A DNA stretch of 64,000 nt, taken from contig CAWIHT010000009.1 in assembly GCA_963836085.1 (NCBI GenBank), forward strand, positions 62,001 through 126,000, in the 5' to 3' direction. Position numbers and translations under genes: made by a program. The first letter of the stretch is position 1. Each line of letters opens with the position of its first letter. Shown here in pieces: positions 1 to 7,489 of this stretch. The notes beneath the pieces were generated by a model that worked only from the letters and a program-made list of their open reading frames with translations, searched no databases and had not been told where the DNA came from. The stretch is from JAHEEL01 sp963836085 (GTDB lineage Bacteria; Actinomycetota; Acidimicrobiia; Spongiisociales; UBA5794).

Positions 1-1868
1 CGTGGGGAGGCGAGGACACTGAGCTGGCATGGCGCCTCTGGAACTCGGGGGCCTTCGTCGTCCCAGAGGACGAGGCCATCATCTATCACCAGAATTACGG
101 GGACGCCGCGGATGCGGGGGAGCGTCGAGGGATCTCGCGCGACCGGGCGTTGCCGTTGATCGCTGACCGGGTGCCGCACCGCTTCTACCGCAAGACGCCG
201 TCCCACCTCTACACCGTCCCCAAGGTGTCCTGGCTCGTCACGGTTGACAATTGGAACGAAGCGGCACGCGTCCTCGATGAGGTGTCGAAGGCGTCGTTCG
301 TCGACACCGAACTGATCCTGATCGGCGATGAATCGGCCGTCGGTCGATGGGCGTCCGCCGCCGACGCGGCCCGCGACTTCACCGTCGTCGAGTCGTTCGC
401 CGACGCTGTCGGTGTCGCCCGTGGTGAGCTCGTCGCCATCGTCGACGGGCGGGCGCGATTCGACCGTCGGTTGCTCGCCAGGATGATGCGGCGCCTCTCC
501 GATCCCCGCGTCTCGGTCGTTCGCTCCGGGTACCGGTCCGGCAGCAGTGTGCTGATCCGTCTGCGCGACCTAGCGGCCGCCGACGCGTCAGAAGGCCGTT
601 CAGGGCTGCCGTTCCTCGCGCTCATCAAACGCCGCGAGTTGATGAAGGACCGCTCAGCGCTCGCCGATCCGGGCGTGGCGTGGCGTGCCGCGCTCGACCG
701 TTCGCGAGTCGAGTTGCTGGTCAACGACCTCGTCGATGTGCCGATCGAAGCCGGGGCCATGCGCGGGAGCCGAATCCCCGGACCTGCCGATGTCAGGGCC
801 GCCGGTCCAACTGAAATCGCGCGCGGTCTGCGCCGAAGTGTCAAGGCCGGCGGTCAGATTGCCGAGCCGGTAGAGCGGCCAGCCGCGGCGACGCCGCCTC
901 GCATCGGCATCGAGTACGTCGGCCTCGCCGGGCATCGGAATCTGGGTGACGATGCCATGCTCGAAGCGATCCGCGGGCTGATGCCGTGGGCCGAGATCGG
1001 CACCGGAGTCGGGGAGCCTCGTGCGGTAATGCTCGGCGGGGGGACGTTGCTGAACAGTGGCGGCTACTACCTCAACAAGGTCCGAAGGGTCGACGGTCCG
1101 AATCTCGAACGAGTCGTGTTCGGGACCGGTGTGAAGAGCGAGGACTACTGGGGCCTCACCGAGCAACTCGATGACTGGGATCCGTTCCTCCGTTCCACCC
1201 TCGCCGTCGGGTTGCGCGGTCCCGCTTCGCTGGAGACGATGCGGGCCTGGGGGTACGACGGGCCGTTGGAAGTTATTGGAGATCCGGCGCTTTCGCTGGA
1301 ACCCCCTGTCCATGTCACGCGCGTCGAAGGTCGCGTGGTCGTGTGTCCCGTGTTCACCAACGGCGATTGCTGGGGTGAGAACGATCGGCCGGTGTTCGAG
1401 GCGTTCGCTCAACTGATCGCTCGCCTGAAGGCCGAGGGCCGCGACGTCGTGATGCTCACCGCCTTTCCCGGCGACGACCGCTGGGCCATCGAGATCATGC
1501 GTGAGGCCGGTCATCCCGATCTGGCGTACCTGCCGGGCTACGAGAACCTCGACGCTGCACTGCGTCTGATCGCTTCTGCCGATCTCGTGGTGGGGGAGCG
1601 ACTCCACGCGATCGTCCTCGCCGCGGCGATGGGTACGCCGTTCGTCGGCGTGGAGTATCGCCCCAAGATCGCGGACTTCGCCGAGTCGCTCGGGATGGCC
1701 GGGAACGTCATCCGTACGGACGCCGTCGGGGACCTCGACGACGCCGTTCGTTCGATGACGAGCGATCGACGTGCTGCCGTCCGCGGTCGCCTTGCAGAAG
1801 CCGTCGGCCGCTACCGGGGCCTCCAGACAGACCTCGCGGAGCGACTCCGTGCCGGTCTGGAGCGCTAG
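1..1868 (+). CDS. GT2 glycosyltransferase / polysaccharide pyruvyl transferase fusion (5' end missing)
   Basis: The open frame runs in from the left edge (first full codon at base 3), so the start is missing and 621 residues are visible. The first residues contain GEDTELAWRLWNSG, typical of the end of a GT2 catalytic domain. A weak second GT2-like segment follows, from about residue 80 to 240. From about residue 300 the protein is a WcaK/CsaB-type polysaccharide pyruvyl transferase (GHRNLGDDAMLEAI, MLGGGTLLN, GERLHAIVLAAAMGTPFVGV). Members add ketal pyruvate from phosphoenolpyruvate to wall glycans. The SLH-domain proteins downstream make a wall-anchoring role likely. The fusion and its exact substrate are inference; a TTG at 150 is not the real start. 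Confidence 0.85.
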   Translation, partial: WGGEDTELAWRLWNSGAFVVPEDEAIIYHQNYGDAADAGERRGISRDRALPLIADRVPHRFYRKTPSHLYTVPKVSWLVTVDNWNEAARVLDEVSKASFVDTELILIGDESAVGRWASAADAARDFTVVESFADAVGVARGELVAIVDGRARFDRRLLARMMRRLSDPRVSVVRSGYRSGSSVLIRLRDLAAADASEGRSGLPFLALIKRRELMKDRSALADPGVAWRAALDRSRVELLVNDLVDVPIEAGAMRGSRIPGPADVRAAGPTEIARGLRRSVKAGGQIAEPVERPAAATPPRIGIEYVGLAGHRNLGDDAMLEAIRGLMPWAEIGTGVGEPRAVMLGGGTLLNSGGYYLNKVRRVDGPNLERVVFGTGVKSEDYWGLTEQLDDWDPFLRSTLAVGLRGPASLETMRAWGYDGPLEVIGDPALSLEPPVHVTRVEGRVVVCPVFTNGDCWGENDRPVFEAFAQLIARLKAEGRDVVMLTAFPGDDRWAIEIMREAGHPDLAYLPGYENLDAALRLIASADLVVGERLHAIVLAAAMGTPFVGVEYRPKIADFAESLGMAGNVIRTDAVGDLDDAVRSMTSDRRAAVRGRLAEAVGRYRGLQTDLAERLRAGLER

Positions 1869-1886
1869 CGATTCATCGGGGTCCGC

Positions 1887-2711
1887 CTAGAGCCCCGCCT
1901 GCTCTGCGAGTTCGGCCAACACGTCGCTGGACGTCACGCCGTCGCCTGCGGCAATGCCAACTCCGTCGATGGTCGGAACCCACTCGACGTTCATCCGGCC
2001 ACTCAGCCAGACACTTGCCGAGGTCGCACCCTCGTGGCAGAGGTCGATGTCGTGTGGTCCCTGAGAGATCTCCACGGCTCCGGTGACGCTCACACTCTCG
2101 ATGGTGCCGGTCGTACCGGACACGACATACACGCCGTAGCCCGGATGCAGCACGCCCATGTCACAGGGTCCGGGGACGCCCGGCAGGTCGACCTCGATCC
2201 AGACGGTCCCGACCTGATCGGAGGCCTGACGCGATGCGAGGACCGATGCATCGATGAGGAGAGCGCCGCCGTCGGCCGGGACATTGAAGTCGTCGATCGA
2301 GACGATCGGGGCGAAGAACGGCGTCACCAGCGATCGGCTCTGGGCGGCCGAGGCGGCGGCGCCCTGGATCTGGAGCCAGTGCTTGCCGTCGAGGAGTTGG
2401 GCGTTGTCGGCGTTGTCGGCGTTATCGGCGTTGATGGCGGTGGCGGCGTCGACGACTTGGTTGACGGCGAGTCGGTGCATGAACGCGGACATCTGTTCAC
2501 GGGTGACGTTGTTTCCCGGGCAGTAGCGGTCGTTGGCCGGCGGGTTGCAGCCGGCGGTGATCGCGTTGTCCTTCATCCATTGGATGTCGGCGACGAAGAC
2601 GCTACTCGCGGCGACGTCGGTGAATCCGGCTGCTGCGATGGCTGCTGCGGGTACGACGAACAGTGCGAATGCTGCTGTGATGAGCAGGATCCGTTTCACG
2701 GTCCTGTGCAT
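1887..2711 (-). CDS. Secreted protein with one SLH-like domain (paralogue A)
   Basis: This is a 274-residue exported protein. Residues 1-28 are a signal peptide (MHRTVKR, a hydrophobic core, then AAA). Residues 29-85 are one SLH-like domain with GCNPPANDRYCP followed by VTREQMSAFMHRLA. A short NAD repeat and an LDG motif come next, then a C-terminal domain of about 160 residues that I do not recognise. An AAGGGGGTC ribosome site precedes the ATG. The promoter, signal peptide and SLH part are identical in DNA to those of the gene at 2791-3531, while the C-terminal parts are unrelated, so this is a duplicated export-and-anchor cassette carrying a different passenger. Confidence 0.8.
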   Translation of the reverse strand: MHRTVKRILLITAAFALFVVPAAAIAAAGFTDVAASSVFVADIQWMKDNAITAGCNPPANDRYCPGNNVTREQMSAFMHRLAVNQVVDAATAINADNADNADNAQLLDGKHWLQIQGAAASAAQSRSLVTPFFAPIVSIDDFNVPADGGALLIDASVLASRQASDQVGTVWIEVDLPGVPGPCDMGVLHPGYGVYVVSGTTGTIESVSVTGAVEISQGPHDIDLCHEGATSASVWLSGRMNVEWVPTIDGVGIAAGDGVTSSDVLAELAEQAGL

Positions 2712-2767
2712 GGCGACCCCCTTGGTCGAGGCGACCGCGCGCCGTGCGCGGCGCTGCCACCACAGTA
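2425..2767 (-). repeat. 343-bp perfect direct repeat, copy 1
   Basis: This copy is identical to 3245-3587 (offset 820). It covers the upstream region, ribosome site, signal peptide and SLH-like domain of paralogue A. The identity stops sharply at the codons for AINAD, where the passenger domains begin. Confidence 0.95.
2735..2751 (-). promoter_or_regulatory. Conserved GC hairpin upstream of paralogue A
   Basis: CCGCGC and GCGCGG form a 6-bp stem around a 5-base loop, 24 bases before the ATG. The same stem with a different loop precedes paralogue C at 4822-4838. Confidence 0.5.
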
Positions 2768-2790
2768 GGCACTTCCGGCTCTCGTCTGAT

Positions 2791-3531
2791 TCAGGACCCG
2801 CTCGCAGGCGCGGCCCCCATTGGGATCGTTCCGAATTCCGGGGAGTAGAACGCCGTCACCACGAACGAGCCGGCGTCTGTCAGTTGATTGAAGTACGTGT
2901 CGTAGGACCGGATCTCGATCTCTTGACTGTTGCAGTAGCTCGAGAGGTCGTGCCAGAACGCCTGGAATTCGATGCCTGTGCTCCAACTGGACTCCGGGGA
3001 GACGTTGACAATGACGTCGGCTCCGGCGAGTCCGAGCGAGGGGTCGAGTTCCAGGCAGACGATGCCCGTCATCACAGGCGTCCTCCTCGTGAATCCGGCA
3101 CCGCGGTTCACCGTGGTACTGCTTGGATCGAGGTCGATCAGCGCGGTAGCGACTGGGACCAGCGCCGTCGCTGGTACGAAGTCGGTGGAGTCGAGGCCGT
3201 CGAGGCTGTCGGCATCGGTTGCGCTGTCGGCTGTGATCGCGTGGTCGGCGTTGATGGCGGTGGCGGCGTCGACGACTTGGTTGACGGCGAGTCGGTGCAT
3301 GAACGCGGACATCTGTTCACGGGTGACGTTGTTTCCCGGGCAGTAGCGGTCGTTGGCCGGCGGGTTGCAGCCGGCGGTGATCGCGTTGTCCTTCATCCAT
3401 TGGATGTCGGCGACGAAGACGCTACTCGCGGCGACGTCGGTGAATCCGGCTGCTGCGATGGCTGCTGCGGGTACGACGAACAGTGCGAATGCTGCTGTGA
3501 TGAGCAGGATCCGTTTCACGGTCCTGTGCAT
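2791..3531 (-). CDS. Secreted protein with one SLH-like domain (paralogue B)
   Basis: This is a 246-residue exported protein starting MHRTVKR. The signal peptide and SLH-like domain match the neighbour at 1887-2711 exactly, residue for residue, up to AINAD. Then come SLDGLDSTDF, an LDG-x5-F motif of the kind seen in phage tail fibres, and a C-terminal domain of about 130 residues of unknown fold. The frame is open further upstream to 4077, but that part lacks coding character. The ATG at 3531 has the same AAGGGGGTC ribosome site as its paralogue, which sets the start. It is probably surface-attached through the SLH domain; the function of the passenger domain is unknown. Confidence 0.8.
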   Translation of the reverse strand: MHRTVKRILLITAAFALFVVPAAAIAAAGFTDVAASSVFVADIQWMKDNAITAGCNPPANDRYCPGNNVTREQMSAFMHRLAVNQVVDAATAINADHAITADSATDADSLDGLDSTDFVPATALVPVATALIDLDPSSTTVNRGAGFTRRTPVMTGIVCLELDPSLGLAGADVIVNVSPESSWSTGIEFQAFWHDLSSYCNSQEIEIRSYDTYFNQLTDAGSFVVTAFYSPEFGTIPMGAAPASGS

Positions 3532-3587
3532 GGCGACCCCCTTGGTCGAGGCGACCGCGCGCCGTGCGCGGCGCTGCCACCACAGTA
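3245..3587 (-). repeat. 343-bp perfect direct repeat, copy 2
   Basis: Identical to 2425-2767. It holds the upstream region and N-terminal coding part of paralogue B. Confidence 0.95.
3555..3571 (-). promoter_or_regulatory. Conserved GC hairpin upstream of paralogue B
   Basis: Same 6-bp CCGCGC/GCGCGG stem, within the perfect repeat, 24 bases before the ATG. Confidence 0.5.
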
Positions 3588-3893
3588 CGGGTCGATGCCC
3601 CGCCGCGCGCTCGGAACCTGACCGGTATGGAGACCTTGTGTCCGATGGATGCTGTGCTCGACATCGGGTCTGCTGCCACGCGCATTGCCGACTCTTCGGC
3701 TCCGGCGTCGGAGGACAGAATCCAGAGGGTTCCGGTCGTCGTGTTGCTGATGCTCGGACCCTGGTGTTGCCAACGCTGTCGGCGACGAAGACGCCGCCGT
3801 CGGCACGGCAACGCTCGTCGTTGACTGGCCGCGCAGCACGGCAAACGCCGGGGGCCGGGGGTCCCCAGCGATCGGCACTTCCAGCGGCTGACA
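3588..3893. other. Gene-free stretch between paralogues B and C, possible decayed cassette
   Basis: No intact gene is visible. On the minus strand, short pieces such as GGVFVADSVGNTR and, in another frame, ISNTTTGTLWILSSDAGAEE look like secreted-protein sequence broken by frameshifts. It may be the remnant of a former passenger domain, but no clear similarity to the neighbours can be shown. Confidence 0.3.
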
Positions 3894-3925
3894 CGATGGA
3901 ACCCGCCCGGAGGCGGGTTCCATCG
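3894..3925 (-). terminator. Terminator hairpin after paralogue C
   Basis: CGATGGAACCCGCC pairs perfectly with GGCGGGTTCCATCG (14 bp) around the loop CGGA, 25 bases beyond the stop at 3950. No T-tract follows on the minus strand. Confidence 0.8.
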
Positions 3926-3949
3926 TTCTGTTCGGCTACTGAGGCGGCA

Positions 3950-4792
3950 TCATCCTCCGAGGTGCGGTGCATCCTCGCCGAAAACCGCCCTGAGATGGTC
4001 GATATCACCAATCTGACCTGCTGATGCCAATGACATTCCGGATCCTTCGGCCGACCAGACGACACTGAGGCCGGCATTGTCTGTGATCAGTGCTTGGCCC
4101 CCGAGTGTGCACACGCTGATCGTGTGGGTGCCCGCCGAGACTTCGACCACGCTCGAGCCGGCTGTTGTTCCAGCATCTACCGTGCCGTAGAGCGACGTCT
4201 GGCCGTATGTACCAGTGACGGCATCCGTCGGGGCAAAGAACCAACCGCCGCAGCCGCTGCCGGTCGTCTCACTCTGGTCGACAGCCACCCATGTCTGAAC
4301 ATAGTTGTCGGCAACCGCTGCGTTGCTTCCGGCCCATGAGTAGTCGATGTCGAATACCCCTGCGATGGGTGCGTCCAATGTGACCTTCGCGACACGCGTG
4401 AGTGTGAAAGCATCTGAATCATCGCAATCGCCCAGGTAACAGCCATCGCCTGCGACGATCGTGCGGTACTCATTCCCGTCGCGGCCATCTAGCTCGTCTG
4501 CATTCTCGGCTTCGATAGCGGTTGCTGCGTCGACGACTTGGTAGGTGGCGAGTCGGCGCATGAACGCCGACATCTGCTCGCGGGTCACGTTGTTTCCCGG
4601 GCAGTACCGGTCGTTGGCGGGTGGATTGCAGCCGGCGGTGATGGCGTTGTCTTTCATCCATTGGATGTCGGCGACGAAGACGCTGTCGTCGGCGACGTCG
4701 GTGAATCCGGCTGCGGCGATGGCTGCCGCTGGCACAACGAAGAGTGCGAACGCTGCTGCGATCAGCAGGATTCGACGAACGGATCTCGGCAT
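3950..4792 (-). CDS. Secreted protein with one SLH-like domain (paralogue C)
   Basis: This 280-residue protein starts MPRSVRRILLIAAAF with a signal peptide close to those of paralogues A and B. The SLH-like domain (GFTDVADDSVF, GCNPPANDRYCP, VTREQMSAFMRRLA) is also close, but the DNA has diverged from the 343-bp perfect repeat. ENADELDGRDGNEY follows, then a C-terminal domain rich in Gly, Thr and Asp with four Cys that may form disulfides. An ATG 30 bases upstream is possible, but this ATG has the conserved AGGGGGTC ribosome site. A strong hairpin 25 bases after the stop probably terminates transcription. The function beyond wall attachment is unknown. Confidence 0.8.
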   Translation of the reverse strand: MPRSVRRILLIAAAFALFVVPAAAIAAAGFTDVADDSVFVADIQWMKDNAITAGCNPPANDRYCPGNNVTREQMSAFMRRLATYQVVDAATAIEAENADELDGRDGNEYRTIVAGDGCYLGDCDDSDAFTLTRVAKVTLDAPIAGVFDIDYSWAGSNAAVADNYVQTWVAVDQSETTGSGCGGWFFAPTDAVTGTYGQTSLYGTVDAGTTAGSSVVEVSAGTHTISVCTLGGQALITDNAGLSVVWSAEGSGMSLASAGQIGDIDHLRAVFGEDAPHLGG

Positions 4793-4821
4793 GAAGACCC
4801 CCTTCTGGGTACATACAGTCA

Positions 4822-4838
4822 CCGCGCGCTCTGCGCGG
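4822..4838 (-). promoter_or_regulatory. Conserved GC hairpin upstream of paralogue C
   Basis: CCGCGC/GCGCGG stem with loop GCTCT, 30 bases before the ATG. The flanking DNA differs from that of A and B, so the stem is conserved beyond its surroundings. Confidence 0.5.
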
Positions 4839-4876
4839 CCCTGCGCCCACTCTACGCGCCGATACCCGATGGCGGG

Positions 4877-7180
4877 CTACGAATCCGCTCGGTGGAGGAA
4901 CGCCGCCATTTCATCTCTTCTGACCGGTTCCACCGGGCAGTAGCGGTCGTTGGCTGGCGGGTTGCAGCCGGTGGTGATGCCGGCGGCGGCGAGGCTGTTG
5001 ATGTCGTTCTCGAAGAGGCTGCCGTCGTCGTCGGTGAAGTAGTCGGTGCTCGTCGGCGGCAGGTCGAGTGCTCGGGTGAGGAATGCCGCCATCTGCTCTC
5101 GTGTGATCGTCAGGTCCGGGCAGTAGCGGTCGTTGGTTGGAGGGTTGCAGCCTTTGGTGATGCCGGCGGCGGCGAGGCTGTTGATGTCGTTCTCGAAGAG
5201 GCTGCCGTCGTCGTCGGTGAAGTAGTCGGTGCTCGTCGGCGGCAGGTCGAGTGCTCGGGTGAGGAACGCCGCCATCTGGCCCCGTGTGACACGGCCGGTT
5301 GGGCAGTAGTGGTCGTTCAGCGGCGGGTTGCATCCCCTGGTGATGCCAAGCGCCGACATCCATGCAATGTCGAGCCGGAAGACCGACGTGCGCGCGTCGA
5401 TGAAGTCGGCGCCGACGAGCACGTCGAACGTATCCGACGCGGTCGCTCCGAAGTCGTCGGTGACCCGAAGGGTGATGGTGTGCCGCCCGATCTCGGTGGC
5501 CAAGATCGTTGTGTTTTCGCCGGTGGCTTCCGAGGTTCCTGAGGTCCAGTTCCATGCGACGATCGTTCCGTCTGGGTCGGAGGATCCGTCCGCAGACACG
5601 TCGACCGCGAGCGGCGTCCATCCGAGCGTCGGCGATCCTGATGCGACGGCTGTCGGCGTCGCGTTGGCCTGGATGGTGACATCGGTGCGGCCAACGAAAC
5701 CCTCGTCGTCGGTCACGACAAGTTCGATGGAGTGCGAACCCGGTTCACTGATCTGCAGTGCCGCTGTCGGTCCGTTGGCGGTGGCGCCGCCCGGCAGATG
5801 CCACGTGTAGTCGACGATTGTTCCGAGTGGATCGTACGATTCGGTGCCATCGAGTGCAGCCGTGAACGGCACGGTGTCGCCGGATGGGATAGCGGTGGCG
5901 ACCGCTATCGGTGCCGTCGCCAGGGTCACAGCACCCGCGGCGTTCAGGCGGCCTCCGGTGGCCACGGTGCCGTCGAGTTCAGGGATGTCATCAATCGACC
6001 GCAGGATCAGGTCGCGGACGCTCGCTGGTTCAGCTGATGGTCGCAACGACCGGATCAACGCGGCGGTTCCCGCGACGTGTGGTGCTGCGAATGAGGTTCC
6101 CGATGCTTCCGCCCAACCACCGGAAAAGGTCGTGAGCACGTTGCCACCAGGGGCCGCGAGGTCGACCGAGTTCGCTCCGTAGCTCGATGACCATCCGCTC
6201 CCGCTCGCGAGGTCGTCCTGGTCATCGGTTGCCGCGACCGCCAGGATGTTCGGAAGGTCGTAGCTCGCCGGGTAGGTTGGCCAAACATCGTTGTCAGAAC
6301 CGTCGTTCCCGGCGGCTGCGATGACAACGGCGCCGACAGCGTCGGCTGCTGCGAGCGCATCCCTGAGCGCCGGACTCGGCGAGTGCGAGCCGAGCGAGAG
6401 ATTGAGGATCCGAGCGCCGTTTGCGATGGCGTAGTAGACGCCCTCCACGATGGCAGAGACCGGGCAGGACGAGTCGCAGACTCGCACGGGCATGATCATC
6501 ACACCGGGGGCGACGCCGGCGACGCCGACGCTGTTGACCGCTGCGGCGGCCACGCCGGCCACCGCACTTCCGTGCCACAGCTCATCGTCGGGGTCGCCGT
6601 CGTTATCGATCGCGTCCCAGCCATGGACGTCGTCGACGTACCCGTTGTCGTCGTCGTCGATGCCATTGCCGGGTATCTCCCCGAGGTTGGTCCACGGTTG
6701 CGAAGAGAGGTCGGGGTGGTCGAGATCGACGCCGCTGTCGATGATGGCGATCACGGTCGAAGGGAGTCCCACCGTCCGGTACCAGGCACCCCGAATATCG
6801 ATATCCGCATCCGGCGATCCTCCGGTCTGACCGGTGTTCTCCAGCGCCCATTGCTCTGGGAACCGCGGCTCTTCGAACAGGGAGTAGATGAGATTCGGCT
6901 CGAGACGGGGGTCGGTTGAGCCGAAGAGCCGGGCATCCGCAGACGCGGCGGTCTCGGGCGCCTGGACCAGTGACCAGCCGAAGCCAACCGACCGAATGAC
7001 GATCAGGCCCTCGCTCTCTGCCTCTGCGGGCGAGAGCTTGATCAGATACTCATCGGGAACCGCTGTGAAGGGCGCGTCACGAGGGGGTTCCTCCTCGGCT
7101 GCCGCCATCGGCACACCAGCGGTGAGGAACACCAAAGCGGCCGCTACCACAGCCCCGCGAAGCCTCCATCCATGATTCAT
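4877..7180 (-). CDS. Secreted subtilisin-like serine protease with PKD and three SLH-like domains
   Basis: This is a 767-residue member of peptidase family S8. Residues 1-28 are a signal peptide, and about 35-105 form a propeptide-like region. The catalytic domain has Asp148 (IIDSGVD), His203 (WHGSAVAG), the oxyanion Asn of AAAGNDG and Ser363 (GTSFAAPHVAG). HGSAVAG replaces the usual HGTHVAG, but the catalytic His is kept. Two PKD-like domains (about 425-590) and three SLH-like domains (about 592-767) follow. The last two SLH domains share a 112-bp perfect DNA repeat. It should act outside the cell while held on the wall. Targets are unknown; maturation of surface proteins or nutrient proteolysis are both possible. 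Confidence 0.93.
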   Translation of the reverse strand: MNHGWRLRGAVVAAALVFLTAGVPMAAAEEEPPRDAPFTAVPDEYLIKLSPAEAESEGLIVIRSVGFGWSLVQAPETAASADARLFGSTDPRLEPNLIYSLFEEPRFPEQWALENTGQTGGSPDADIDIRGAWYRTVGLPSTVIAIIDSGVDLDHPDLSSQPWTNLGEIPGNGIDDDDNGYVDDVHGWDAIDNDGDPDDELWHGSAVAGVAAAAVNSVGVAGVAPGVMIMPVRVCDSSCPVSAIVEGVYYAIANGARILNLSLGSHSPSPALRDALAAADAVGAVVIAAAGNDGSDNDVWPTYPASYDLPNILAVAATDDQDDLASGSGWSSSYGANSVDLAAPGGNVLTTFSGGWAEASGTSFAAPHVAGTAALIRSLRPSAEPASVRDLILRSIDDIPELDGTVATGGRLNAAGAVTLATAPIAVATAIPSGDTVPFTAALDGTESYDPLGTIVDYTWHLPGGATANGPTAALQISEPGSHSIELVVTDDEGFVGRTDVTIQANATPTAVASGSPTLGWTPLAVDVSADGSSDPDGTIVAWNWTSGTSEATGENTTILATEIGRHTITLRVTDDFGATASDTFDVLVGADFIDARTSVFRLDIAWMSALGITRGCNPPLNDHYCPTGRVTRGQMAAFLTRALDLPPTSTDYFTDDDGSLFENDINSLAAAGITKGCNPPTNDRYCPDLTITREQMAAFLTRALDLPPTSTDYFTDDDGSLFENDINSLAAAGITTGCNPPANDRYCPVEPVRRDEMAAFLHRADS
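4972..5083 (-). repeat. 112-bp perfect repeat in the subtilase gene, copy 1
   Basis: Identical to 5155-5266, offset 183 bp (61 codons, one SLH-like domain). It shows recent duplication of an SLH-like domain within the protease. Confidence 0.9.
5155..5266 (-). repeat. 112-bp perfect repeat in the subtilase gene, copy 2
   Basis: Identical to 4972-5083. Confidence 0.9.
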
Positions 7181-7279
7181 GAGTCGATCACAGGTTCGAC
7201 GTTACCGGGGACCGAATCTTCAGTTGACGACAATCTTCCCGTTCACCGCGGAGTCGGATGGACGCAGGGTTGAGAATCC

Positions 7280-7305
7280 CTCAAGGTCGCAGGAGGGCTG
7301 CCGAT
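7280..7305 (+). promoter_or_regulatory. Sigma-28/WhiG-like promoter candidate of the M15-type gene
   Basis: CTCAAG (7280-7285), 14 bases, then GCCGAT (7300-7305), close to the FliA/SigD/WhiG -10 GCCGATA. The leader would be about 180 bases. CCCTCAAGG is shared with the promoter at 9706-9733. Confidence 0.4.
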
Positions 7306-7378
7306 CTCATGGGGAGGTGCTGCAGCAACCATCTGTCGGTCTGTTGGCCGCCGACTCCGGCGGTCGTGACAGCCTCGG

Positions 7379-7410
7379 ACTGGCCTGCGGGAGCAATTCC
7401 GCCGGCCAGT
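7379..7410 (+). terminator. Hairpin in the leader of the M15-type gene
   Basis: ACTGGCCTGCGG pairs with CCGCCGGCCAGT (12 bp, one mismatch) around an 8-base loop, 80 bases before the start. It could be an attenuator. No long T-tract follows. Confidence 0.4.
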
Positions 7411-7489
7411 TTCGGCGCGCCCGAAGCGCCGGAAGCGTCGATTGGCCTTGGATTGGACGGCCGGAACCCCACGATGAAGGAAGCGCCAT

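Larger units (their letters stand above)
7181..7489. promoter_or_regulatory. Divergent intergenic region between the subtilase and M15-type genes
   Basis: This 309-bp gap has no convincing gene. Toward the subtilase, TAACGT lies 18 bases before the ATG. Toward the M15-type gene there is a sigma-28-like motif (7280-7305) and a hairpin (7379-7410). No known riboswitch class fits. Confidence 0.5.

Noticed and set aside
654..1607. Minus-strand open frame inside the pyruvyl transferase gene
   Set aside because: Antisense shadow without domain content.
3532..4077. N-terminal extension of paralogue B
   Set aside because: The open frame crosses the conserved ribosome site, the 14-bp terminator and the end of paralogue C, and has no coding character.
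7266..7284. tRNA-like T-arm
   Set aside because: A small stem-loop is present, but no acceptor, D or anticodon arm and no GTTCGAATC loop.
7201..7489. Riboswitch (ydaO c-di-AMP or GEMM c-di-GMP) upstream of the M15-type gene
   Set aside because: Such switches often precede wall hydrolases, but the conserved cores of both classes are not present.
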